Below are positions 1 through 7,263 of a DNA stretch of 64,000 nt, one piece after another (positions within the stretch are counted from its first letter, which is position 1; every line of letters starts with the position of its first letter). This DNA is from Streptomyces sp. B21-083 (GTDB taxonomy: Bacteria > Actinomycetota > Actinomycetes > Streptomycetales > Streptomycetaceae). Position numbers and translations under genes: made by a program. Location of the stretch: the NCBI RefSeq assembly GCF_036898825.1, contig NZ_JARUND010000002.1:2914001-2978000 (forward strand). The letters run 5' to 3'. The notes below the pieces were generated by a model. The model had not been told where the DNA came from. It did not search any database and saw nothing but the letters and a program-made list of their open reading frames with translations.

Positions 1-327
1 AACACCACCGACGAGGCGGTGTCGGCCGCCGGAGACAGGCTGCGGCGGCTGAACGCCGTGCAGAAGGACCCGCAGGGCGAGATCGACCGCACGCGCTTCG
101 CGATCCGCGACGCGCAGCGGCTGGCCATGTCGGGGCGCAACACCCCGGAGCCGCGGCACGCCCGCCCGCTGGACGAGTCGGTGGCCCGCCTGGACCGCGC
201 GATCGCCACGCTGGAGGGCCGCCACCCCGACTACTGGCACTTCCTGACGGAGGCGGAGGCCGTGCGGCACACGGTGGCCGACGTGGTGGCCCGGATCCGC
301 GAGGAGCGCGGGATGACCGCCCACTGA
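1..327 (+). CDS. Hypothetical helical protein, 3' fragment
   Basis: The reading frame is open from base 1 to the TGA at 325-327, so the gene starts upstream of the window. An internal GTG at 19 could be a start but no ribosome binding site can be judged there. The visible 108 codons are charged and predicted largely alpha-helical, rich in Arg, Glu and Ala, with no signal peptide or membrane segment. I recognise no family. The next gene converges on it, with an 80-base gap. Confidence 0.6.
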   Translation, partial: NTTDEAVSAAGDRLRRLNAVQKDPQGEIDRTRFAIRDAQRLAMSGRNTPEPRHARPLDESVARLDRAIATLEGRHPDYWHFLTEAEAVRHTVADVVARIREERGMTAH

Positions 328-407
328 ACGCACCCCTCGGCGGGGCTGAGGGACCGCGTCCCGCCGCTCCGGCCCTGGCAGGACCGGGAGCGGCGGGGCC
401 GGGGTGA

Positions 408-1619
408 TCAGGTGCGGTAGGCGTAGTAGTAGGCGTTCGGTTCCGACGCGATGATGCTCGCCACCGACCTGCGGTAGGTGTTGGCGGAGTGGTAGGTCAG
501 GTACGGCACGCCCTGGGGGCTGCGGTACGTGACGATCATCGTGTGGTCCTTGGACCCGTCCCTGTCGAAGTCCATCTGGAGGACGTCACCGACGTCCAGC
601 TGGTAGACGTACGCGAGGCTGGTGGTGCGCTTCGAGTTCTGGGCGAACCAGGACCACTCGTTGACGCCGACGAAGGAGTCCGACTGGATGTCGGCGTTGC
701 CGAACCACTTGGTGTAGTCGTACACGTAGCCGGGTGCGTGCTTCCAGCCGCCGGCCTTCAGGGACTGGCTGACGAAGTTGGTGCAGTCGCCGCCGGCGCC
801 GTGCCCGTTGTAGTTCGGGTAGTCCGGGTTGTAGGTGCTCCAGTACTTCTCCGCGTACGTGGCCATGGCCTTGTAGTCGAAGGCGCCGCTGGTGAGGTTC
901 TTGACGTTCGCCGGTGTGGTGCGGGTGGTGGCCGCGCGGGGGGCGTTGGGCATGGTGTCGTCGGCCACCGTGCCGACCTTGGCCTTCGCGGACGGCTTGG
1001 CCGCGACGGACGGCTCGGCCGGCTGGTTCACGGCGGCGTCGGCCGCCGCGTCGGTGTTCCGGATACCCGTCAGCTGCCAGTGGCCGCGCGCGTCGGCGGT
1101 GAACGTCAGCGCGTGGTGGGCCTGGAAGCCGGTGGTCCCCGGCTCGTCGCCGCGGACCTTCTGGTAGGTCAGGGTCGTGGTCTCGGTGACCTCGACCTCG
1201 GCCCTGGCGCCCTTGAGGCGGGTGCTGTTCAGGGTGACGACGGTGTCGGCCTTGCTGTACTTCTCGCCGAGCGCCGCGAGGCGGTCCTTGCGCAGGTCCA
1301 GCGAGGACAGGGCGGCGTTCTCGCTGCGGGCCAGCGCGGCGGACAGTCTGACGTCGCCGGAGAAGGCGCCCGTCAGCGGCTTCTTCCGGTTGCCCTGCGG
1401 GCCGTCGACCAGCGCGTCCGTACGGTCGGTGAGGACCGCGTCGGCGAGGCGCTGGAAGGTGGCCCTGGTCTGCTGGTCCACGATCGGGGCGGCGGAGCGC
1501 GCGGTCGCCGCGCTCGCGCTTCCGGCCGGCAGCAGCGCCGCTCCCGCGGCGACCGAGGCAGCGGCCGCGACGACTATGGCGGCGCGGCTGCGCGTACGGC
1601 CCATGTTCTTTGACTTCAC
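408..1619 (-). CDS. Secreted amidase-domain (Amidase_6) protein
   Basis: A 403-residue exported protein. The GTG start at 1619 is chosen because AGAGGGGA lies 7 bases upstream; an earlier ATG at 1676 has no such site. Residues 6-40 form a signal peptide (MGRTRSR, then an Ala-rich core ending SASA). A variable middle region (about 45-200) resembles the N-terminal part of Streptomyces amidase-domain proteins. The C-terminal 150 residues match the Amidase_6 putative amidase fold: GGDCTNFVSQ with Cys279 as likely nucleophile, a later DHTMIV histidine, and LTYHSANT. It presumably acts on peptidoglycan peptides or another amide outside the cell; the substrate is not shown. It stands alone with 157 bases to the upstream gene. 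Confidence 0.8.
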   Translation of the reverse strand: MKSKNMGRTRSRAAIVVAAAASVAAGAALLPAGSASAATARSAAPIVDQQTRATFQRLADAVLTDRTDALVDGPQGNRKKPLTGAFSGDVRLSAALARSENAALSSLDLRKDRLAALGEKYSKADTVVTLNSTRLKGARAEVEVTETTTLTYQKVRGDEPGTTGFQAHHALTFTADARGHWQLTGIRNTDAAADAAVNQPAEPSVAAKPSAKAKVGTVADDTMPNAPRAATTRTTPANVKNLTSGAFDYKAMATYAEKYWSTYNPDYPNYNGHGAGGDCTNFVSQSLKAGGWKHAPGYVYDYTKWFGNADIQSDSFVGVNEWSWFAQNSKRTTSLAYVYQLDVGDVLQMDFDRDGSKDHTMIVTYRSPQGVPYLTYHSANTYRRSVASIIASEPNAYYYAYRT

Positions 1620-1776
1620 GTATGTTTCCCCTCTTGCCCCGGCGATGGGGGATGCCGGGTTGTGGAATTTTCGCATGCCATGTGGAGCCCCTGTGAACGG
1701 GGATACCCTTTACCGGCAAGGGAGTTGACGAATCGTCAGATAACGACAGCTACTTCACGCGATCACTTGACGGCGA

Positions 1777-3075
1777 TCACTTCACGACCGTCGACCAGTC
1801 CGGCGACTGCGCCGGGTCCAGGCCGCGCAGCCGCTCCAGCGTCGCCGGGGTCTGTACGTCGAGCCAGTCGGCGAGTTCCTTGAAGGAGACGCACTCGACG
1901 TCCTTCTTCGCGCACACGTTCGCCATGACCTCGTCGACGGCCTTCATGTAGATGCCGCCGTTCCACTCCTCGAAGTGGTTGCCGATGAACAGCGGGGCAC
2001 GGCTGCCGTAGTACACCCGGTCGAAGCCGGCTTCGTAGGCGTCGACGGTCTCCTGCTTCCAGCGCGGGTAGTTGGCCGGAGCCCCGTCGGTCTCGCCCTC
2101 GGACTGGTTGTAGAGGAAGTTGAAGTCCATGGACAGGCCCTGGTAGTCGCCGCCCTCGTACGGGAGCATCTGCAGCGGGAAGTCCCACATGCCGTCCTTC
2201 TTCTTCGGCCAGATCTGGAAGTCGCCGGCGGAACTCGCGTCGTAGCGCCAGCCGTAGCTCTTGGCGGCCTTCAGCAGGTTCGCCTGGCCCTCCAGACAGG
2301 GGGCGCGCCCGCCGGTGACCTCCTTCTTGAAGTCGAACGGCAGCGGGGCGAGGTCGGTGTAGCCGGTGTTGGTCTTCCACTTCTCCACGAAGGCGTAGAA
2401 CTGGTCGATCTCGCTCTTCCACTCCGCGACGCTCCAGTCACCGCCGCCCTTCTTGCCGCAGAAGTGGCCGTTGAAGTGGGTGCCGATCTCGTTGCCCTCG
2501 CGCCACGCCTTGCCGAGCTGTTCCAGGGTGGTGCGGATGTGGTCGTCGGTGGCGTAGCTGATCGCCGCCGACCCCTTGGCGTGCTGCGGGGGCTGGTAGA
2601 GGTCCGCCTTGCTCTTGGGCAGCAGGTAGATGCCCGTGAGGAAGTACGTCATATGGGCGCCGTACTTCGCGGACATCTCCCGGTAGTGCTGGAAGAGTTC
2701 GTCGTCGCCCGCCAGTGCGCCGTCCCAGGAGAAGACGACGAACTGGGGTGGTTTCTCACCGGGCTTAAGCGGCACCGGCTTCAACCGGCCCTGCTGCGGG
2801 CCGGTGTACGAGGTGGAACCGTCCCCGAGGACCTTGGTCCTGCCGTCCCACTTCGGTTCACCGGTCGCCTGCGCGGGGGCTTTCACGGTTTCCCCCGCTC
2901 CCACGGAGGCTGTGGGCGCGGTGCGGTCGGGGCGGCCCAGCACCAGATAGCCGGCGGTGAGGGACGCGAGGGTCAGGGACGCGACGACGAGGTACGCCGC
3001 GATCCGCGGGCGGTTGTTGGCGGGGGGAGGAGGCTCTGCCGGGGCCTTGCGACGGCGGCCCGACGCTTGTCTCAT
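1777..3075 (-). CDS. Membrane-anchored polysaccharide deacetylase-like protein
   Basis: 432 residues. A basic N-terminus (RRRK) is followed by one membrane segment at about 25-47, so the catalytic domain should be outside the cell. The domain looks like a NodB-type carbohydrate esterase: VVFSWDGA corresponds to motif 1 and GTHFNGHF to motif 2 (H-x3-H). Motif 1 is altered, because the usual second metal-binding Asp of TFDD is Gly here. The gene follows the PBP gene with only 44 bases between, so the two are probably co-transcribed and both act on the cell wall. Activity is uncertain because of the changed motif; it could bind rather than deacetylate glycan. Confidence 0.7.
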   Translation of the reverse strand: MRQASGRRRKAPAEPPPPANNRPRIAAYLVVASLTLASLTAGYLVLGRPDRTAPTASVGAGETVKAPAQATGEPKWDGRTKVLGDGSTSYTGPQQGRLKPVPLKPGEKPPQFVVFSWDGALAGDDELFQHYREMSAKYGAHMTYFLTGIYLLPKSKADLYQPPQHAKGSAAISYATDDHIRTTLEQLGKAWREGNEIGTHFNGHFCGKKGGGDWSVAEWKSEIDQFYAFVEKWKTNTGYTDLAPLPFDFKKEVTGGRAPCLEGQANLLKAAKSYGWRYDASSAGDFQIWPKKKDGMWDFPLQMLPYEGGDYQGLSMDFNFLYNQSEGETDGAPANYPRWKQETVDAYEAGFDRVYYGSRAPLFIGNHFEEWNGGIYMKAVDEVMANVCAKKDVECVSFKELADWLDVQTPATLERLRGLDPAQSPDWSTVVK

Positions 3076-3119
3076 GTGCTGCTCATTTCGAGGGGGTGAG
3101 TTCTTGCCCCGTCCGGTGG

Positions 3120-5246
3120 TCAGCCGAGCGGGCTCATGGCACCCGACCAGATGCCGTACGGAACGCTGTCGTCGGCGGTGCCGGCGAGGCCCTTCAACGG
3201 CAGCGGTTCGAGGCTCTTGGTCAGGTCGATGCGGTAGACGACGACCGCCGTGGACACGAACTTGTGCGTGCCGACGTACCAGGAGGCGGTGTCGTCCGGG
3301 GTGCTCCCCGCCTTCCCGGCCACCGTCCCGTCGGCGGACGCGGCGACGGTGGGGTGGGCGGCGCGGAAGGCGTCGGTGAGCGCCGAGGTGACCTCTTCGG
3401 CCACGTCGGCGCCGATCGCGCGGGTCAGGGTGGGGGTGGCCAGGGCGAGGCCGGCGCCGTTGCGGGTGACCTTGCGCACCGAGTACGGCTCGGTGCGTCT
3501 GCCACCGGCGATGAACGTGGTGTAGCCGCCGGCCATGCGGATCGCACTGGGTGTGGAGGTGCCCGTCGACAGCGCGGGCACCTGTGGGCCGATGCTGGCG
3601 GGCAGCAGGCCGGCGGCCTCGGCGGTCGTACGGACGTTGTCCAGGCCGGTGTCCATGCCGAGCTGCATGAACGGCGTGTTCACCGACAGTTCCAGGGCCC
3701 GGTGCAGGGAGATCTGCCCGTAGGACCGGTCGCCGTCGTTGCTGGCGGCGACCTTCTTGCCGCTGCGGTCCCAGTAGGGCCCCTCGGGCGTGGTCACCGG
3801 CACGTCGTCGTCACCGTCGTACAGGGACTCCCCTGTGACACGTGTCGCCTCGTCGTAGCGGCTCTTGTGGACGCCGTGTTCCAGGCCGGCGGCGTAGACG
3901 AACGGCAGGAAGGCCGAACCGGCGGGCACGGTGGTGGAGTTGGACTCGTTGTAGCCCTGGGTGCGGTGGTCGGGGCCGCCGTACACGGCGAGGATCCGGC
4001 CGTCGGCGGTCACCGAGGCGGCGCCGTAGTGGGCGGTCTTCGCGGCGGTCGGATCGCCCTTCAGCGCCCGCTTGCGGGCCTTGGCCACGGAGTCGGCGAG
4101 CTTGCGCTCCCGCGCGCGGTCGAACGTCGTGTAGACCTGGTAGCCGCCGAGGTCGAAGTCCTTGTCGGAGATCCCCCCGGCCTTCTTGGCGTACTGCGAG
4201 GCCACTTCCACCAGATAGTCGGTCTGCTCACCGGTGTCGTACAGCGGGTTGCTCTTCAGCGGCTCTGGGAACTTCGTGTACGTGGCCCGCTCGGCCTTCG
4301 TCAGCCTGCCGATGTCGACCATCCGGTCCAGCGTCCAGGACCAGCGCTCGACGGCGCGGGCCCGGTTGGCGCTGCTCAGCGTCGGGTCGTACAGGCCGGC
4401 GCCCTTGAGGAGGGAGGCGAGGAACGCGCCCTCACCGGCGTCGAGTTCACTGACGTCCTTGCCGTAGTAGGCCTGGGCGGCACGCTGGATGCCGTAGCAG
4501 CCGCGGCCGAACCAGCTGGTGTTGAGGTAGCCCTCCAGGATGTCGTCCTTGCTCATCCGGTTGTCGAGCTTGAGGGCGATCATCGCCTCGGTGAACTTGC
4601 GGCTGATTGTCTGGTTCTGGTTGAGATAGACGTTTTTGACGTATTGCTGGGTGATGGTGGATCCACCCTGGGTGTCACCCTGGCCGACGGTGCGGAAAAG
4701 GGCGCGGCTGATGCCCTTGACGGAAATGCCGGAATCGCTGTAGAAACTCGCGTTCTCGGCGGCGAGCACCGCCCAGCGGACGTCCTCCGGGATGTCCTTC
4801 AGCGGCATCGCCTGCCGCTGCACCCAGCCGGTACGGGCCATGGGTGTCCCGTCGGCCCAGAAGTACACATTGTCCTGCTGGGTGGCGTACGTATTGAGGT
4901 TGTCGGGAATGTCGGTGGCCGCGTAGGCGACCCCGAGGAGCAGGGCGCTCAGCCCCACGGACGCCGACACACCCCCCAGCCACTGGCGCCAGGATGGCAT
5001 CCAGCGCCGCCAGCCGGTGCGGCCGGGCCGCGGGTACTTCGGCGCGTGGGCCGCGACGAGGGACCGGACGCGCGCGAGAAGCAGGCGTGGGGATATTCGG
5101 CGAGTTTTACGAGCTAATCGGGCTTTACGCCTGTTTCCCGGTGCGATGTTTCCCGGTACGGGCGATTCCTGCCCGCCGTCGGAAATGTCCAGATCTACTA
5201 TCCGGAATTGCAGAGTGGCGTCCGGTTCATCCGACTTCTGGGTCAC
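3120..5246 (-). CDS. Class A penicillin-binding protein, degenerate transpeptidase
   Basis: 708 residues from GTG 5246, with GGAGGGG six bases upstream. Order: basic cytoplasmic tail (1-80), one membrane segment (about 95-115), GT51 glycosyltransferase domain with catalytic Glu164 in AAENASFYSDSGI and the GGSTITQQYVKN motif, then a transpeptidase domain. In the latter the SxxK motif reads Ser444-Ala-Phe-Leu (PAGSAFLPF), so the general-base Lys is missing; SVN and KAGS stand where SxN and KTG(T/S) are expected. It should polymerise glycan strands but may not crosslink. Residue 44 is a TTA codon (5115-5117), so translation should depend on the bldA tRNA. Probable operon with the deacetylase-like gene downstream. 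Confidence 0.88.
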   Translation of the reverse strand: MTQKSDEPDATLQFRIVDLDISDGGQESPVPGNIAPGNRRKARLARKTRRISPRLLLARVRSLVAAHAPKYPRPGRTGWRRWMPSWRQWLGGVSASVGLSALLLGVAYAATDIPDNLNTYATQQDNVYFWADGTPMARTGWVQRQAMPLKDIPEDVRWAVLAAENASFYSDSGISVKGISRALFRTVGQGDTQGGSTITQQYVKNVYLNQNQTISRKFTEAMIALKLDNRMSKDDILEGYLNTSWFGRGCYGIQRAAQAYYGKDVSELDAGEGAFLASLLKGAGLYDPTLSSANRARAVERWSWTLDRMVDIGRLTKAERATYTKFPEPLKSNPLYDTGEQTDYLVEVASQYAKKAGGISDKDFDLGGYQVYTTFDRARERKLADSVAKARKRALKGDPTAAKTAHYGAASVTADGRILAVYGGPDHRTQGYNESNSTTVPAGSAFLPFVYAAGLEHGVHKSRYDEATRVTGESLYDGDDDVPVTTPEGPYWDRSGKKVAASNDGDRSYGQISLHRALELSVNTPFMQLGMDTGLDNVRTTAEAAGLLPASIGPQVPALSTGTSTPSAIRMAGGYTTFIAGGRRTEPYSVRKVTRNGAGLALATPTLTRAIGADVAEEVTSALTDAFRAAHPTVAASADGTVAGKAGSTPDDTASWYVGTHKFVSTAVVVYRIDLTKSLEPLPLKGLAGTADDSVPYGIWSGAMSPLG
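5115..5117 (-). promoter_or_regulatory. TTA (bldA-dependent) leucine codon
   Basis: The codon reads TTA on the minus strand in the context cga-TTA-gct, residue 44 of the PBP. In Streptomyces TTA is read only by the developmentally timed bldA tRNA. I looked through the other genes by eye and found no second in-frame TTA. Confidence 0.85.
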
Positions 5247-5422
5247 GACACACCCCTCCGCACTCCGTGCAAGACCTGAATTCCCCGACCTCACGACTCA
5301 TCGCGGCGTACACAAATTACCAGCGCCCTTCGCAGGTTCTCCACATGGGGAATGAACAGCGAGGATCAGCACCGAAACCACCGGGCTCCGCGCGGCGAGC
5401 AATTGGGGACTAACCTGTCCGC

Positions 5423-5653
5423 ATGCCTCGCTACGAGTACCGCTGCCGCACCTGCGGCGACACGTTCGAACTGAGCCGCCCGATGGCCGAGTCGGCCGCC
5501 CCCGCGGACTGTCCCGCCGGCCATGACGACACCGTGAAGCTCCTGTCGACGGTCGCCGTCGGCGGCTCGGCGTCCGCGCAGGCGTCGGCCCCGCGGGCGA
5601 GCGGCGGTGGCGGTGGTGGAGGCGGTTGCTGCGGCGGGGGCTGCTGCGGCTGA
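5423..5653 (+). CDS. FmdB-type zinc ribbon protein
   Basis: 76 residues beginning MPRYEYRC, the hallmark of the FmdB/putative regulatory protein family. The first zinc knuckle is CRTC; the second is CPAGH, with His in place of the usual second Cys. The C-terminal third is low complexity, ending in a Gly run and CCGGGCCG, which could bind another metal or cofactor. TAACCT at 5412-5417 lies 5 bases before the ATG, so the message may be leaderless. Function of the family is not established. Confidence 0.8.
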   Translation: MPRYEYRCRTCGDTFELSRPMAESAAPADCPAGHDDTVKLLSTVAVGGSASAQASAPRASGGGGGGGGCCGGGCCG

Positions 5654-5756
5654 GGGGCTCTGCCCGGAGGGGAAGTCCGGTGCCCGTAGGGGAGGCCCGG
5701 TGCCCGCAGGCGGCCGGTTCAGGGTCTCTTCAGGTTGGGTTTCCTAGCCTGGCCGT

Positions 5757-6530
5757 ATGACAGCCACGACGGCCGCACCCCAGTGGGTCACCGACCTCAT
5801 GGACACGCTGGGCGCCCCCGGCGCCGGCCTCGCCATCGCGCTGGAGAACCTCTTCCCGCCGCTGCCGAGCGAGGTGATCCTGCCACTCGCCGGTTTCGCC
5901 GCGAGCACCGGGCAGATGAGCCTGATCGCCGCGCTGCTGTGGACCACCGCGGGCTCGGTCGTCGGCGCGCTCGCCCTGTACGGGGTCGGCGCGCTGCTCG
6001 GCCGTGACCGGACCGTCGCCCTCGCCGGCCGACTGCCGCTGGTCAAGGTGGCGGACATCGAGAAGACCGAGGCGTGGTTTCTGCGGCACGGCACGAAGGC
6101 GGTGTTCTTCGGGCGCATGATCCCCGTCTTCCGCAGCCTGATCTCCGTACCGGCCGGCGTCGAACGCATGCCCCTGCCCGTCTTCCTCGGCCTCACCACC
6201 CTCGGCAGCGCCCTGTGGAACACCGCCTTCGTGTGCGCGGGCTATCTGCTGGGCGACAACTGGGCCGAGGTCACAAGCGTCGTCTCCACGTACTCGAAGG
6301 TGGTGCTCGCCGGGGCAGCGGTGGCGGTGGCCGCGTTCATCGCAGTACGAATCGTCCGACCCGCACGGGAGCGCCCCGTAGGGGCGCGGGGAACTGCGCG
6401 ACAAGCCACGACGGCGCCGCAGCGACCCGACACCCCATCAGGGCACCCCCGGCGCGCTAGCGAATCTCCCGCAGCAGCTCCCGCAGAATCCGCTCCCCCG
6501 CCGCGACCCCCCGCTCGGGAATCGCGGTGA
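5757..6530 (+). CDS. DedA family membrane protein
   Basis: 257 residues. Residues 1-200 are a normal DedA/SNARE-associated domain: ENLFPPLPSEVILPLAG near the N-terminus, the FFGRMIPVFRSLISVPAG motif mid-protein, and four to five hydrophobic segments. The family works in membrane lipid and undecaprenyl-phosphate homeostasis. The tail after residue 200 is Pro/Arg-rich and residues 209-219 (GARGTARQATT) are the translation of a dispersed hairpin repeat, so the normal C-terminus has probably been replaced or extended. The last 70 bases overlap the 3' end of the opposing HAD gene. Confidence 0.85.
   Translation: MTATTAAPQWVTDLMDTLGAPGAGLAIALENLFPPLPSEVILPLAGFAASTGQMSLIAALLWTTAGSVVGALALYGVGALLGRDRTVALAGRLPLVKVADIEKTEAWFLRHGTKAVFFGRMIPVFRSLISVPAGVERMPLPVFLGLTTLGSALWNTAFVCAGYLLGDNWAEVTSVVSTYSKVVLAGAAVAVAAFIAVRIVRPARERPVGARGTARQATTAPQRPDTPSGHPRRASESPAAAPAESAPPPRPPARESR
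6371..6412 (+). repeat. Dispersed hairpin repeat A, copy 1 (coding)
   Basis: GCGCCCC-GTA-GGGGCGC stem-loop (6371-6387) followed by the conserved tail GGGGAACTGCGCGACAAGCC. It lies inside the dedA-like gene and is translated. Confidence 0.85.
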
Positions 6531-7263
6531 CCGTGTCGGCCACCCACTCCGTCTCCGCCAACTCCCCGTGCCCCGGGCGCCAGCCCCGGTCGGCGGCAAG
6601 GAGAAGATCGGCGTCGAGAAGAGAGTCACCGGCGGCGAGAGTGAGCGTCGCGCCGGTGCGGCGGGCGACCTCGCGCATGGCCGCGCTCTTGGTGAGCGGC
6701 TTCGGCACGGCGTAGATCTTGCGGCCCTGGAGGGAGACCGTCCAGCCGCGGTCCTCCGCCCAGACCCCCAGTTCCTTCACCCACGCCTCGGGCAGCAGTT
6801 CACGCTCGACGACGAGGTAGGCGAAGAAGTCCTCGGCGATCCGGTGCTTGCGTACCCAGAGCGGGTCGGCGGTGGCGGCGAGATGGTCCCGGACCTCGTC
6901 CAGGGAGGCGCACTCGTCCGCGAGCCGTGCCTGCACCCGCGCGTGCCAGTCCTGGTCGGCGACACCGTCGACCAGGATGTGCCCGCCGTTCGCACAGATC
7001 GCGTACTTCGGTGCCGGGCCCGGCAGGTTGATGCGCTGGTACTGCTTGCGGGTCCGGGTCGTCGTCGGCACGAAGACGGCCGCGTCACCGAGTTCGGTGA
7101 GCAGCCCGGCGGCCGTCTCCGTCATGTACGACAGCGGCCGGGCCTCGTGCACCTCGACGCAGAGCAGCCGGGGCGCGCGGGCGTCCGGCATGGTCAGCGC
7201 GAGGGCCGCGGCGGAGTAGATGAGCGTGCGGTCGAGATCGCTGGCGACCAGGACGGGACTCAT
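6457..7263 (-). CDS. HAD family phosphatase of the Ter locus
   Basis: 268 residues. Motif I is SDLDRTL near the N-terminus (nucleophile Asp and acid/base Asp), motif II is in VPTTTRT, a Lys lies in the KxLTKSAAM region and motif III/IV is AAGDSLLDADLL. The start ATG overlaps the stop of the PRTase fusion gene by ATGA (7260-7263), so translation should be coupled. HAD phosphatases accompany PRTase/TRSP/StiP genes in the predicted Ter-linked metabolite pathway, where they would remove a phosphate from a ribosyl-phosphate intermediate. Substrate is inferred only. Confidence 0.85.
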   Translation of the reverse strand: MSPVLVASDLDRTLIYSAAALALTMPDARAPRLLCVEVHEARPLSYMTETAAGLLTELGDAAVFVPTTTRTRKQYQRINLPGPAPKYAICANGGHILVDGVADQDWHARVQARLADECASLDEVRDHLAATADPLWVRKHRIAEDFFAYLVVERELLPEAWVKELGVWAEDRGWTVSLQGRKIYAVPKPLTKSAAMREVARRTGATLTLAAGDSLLDADLLLAADRGWRPGHGELAETEWVADTVTAIPERGVAAGERILRELLREIR

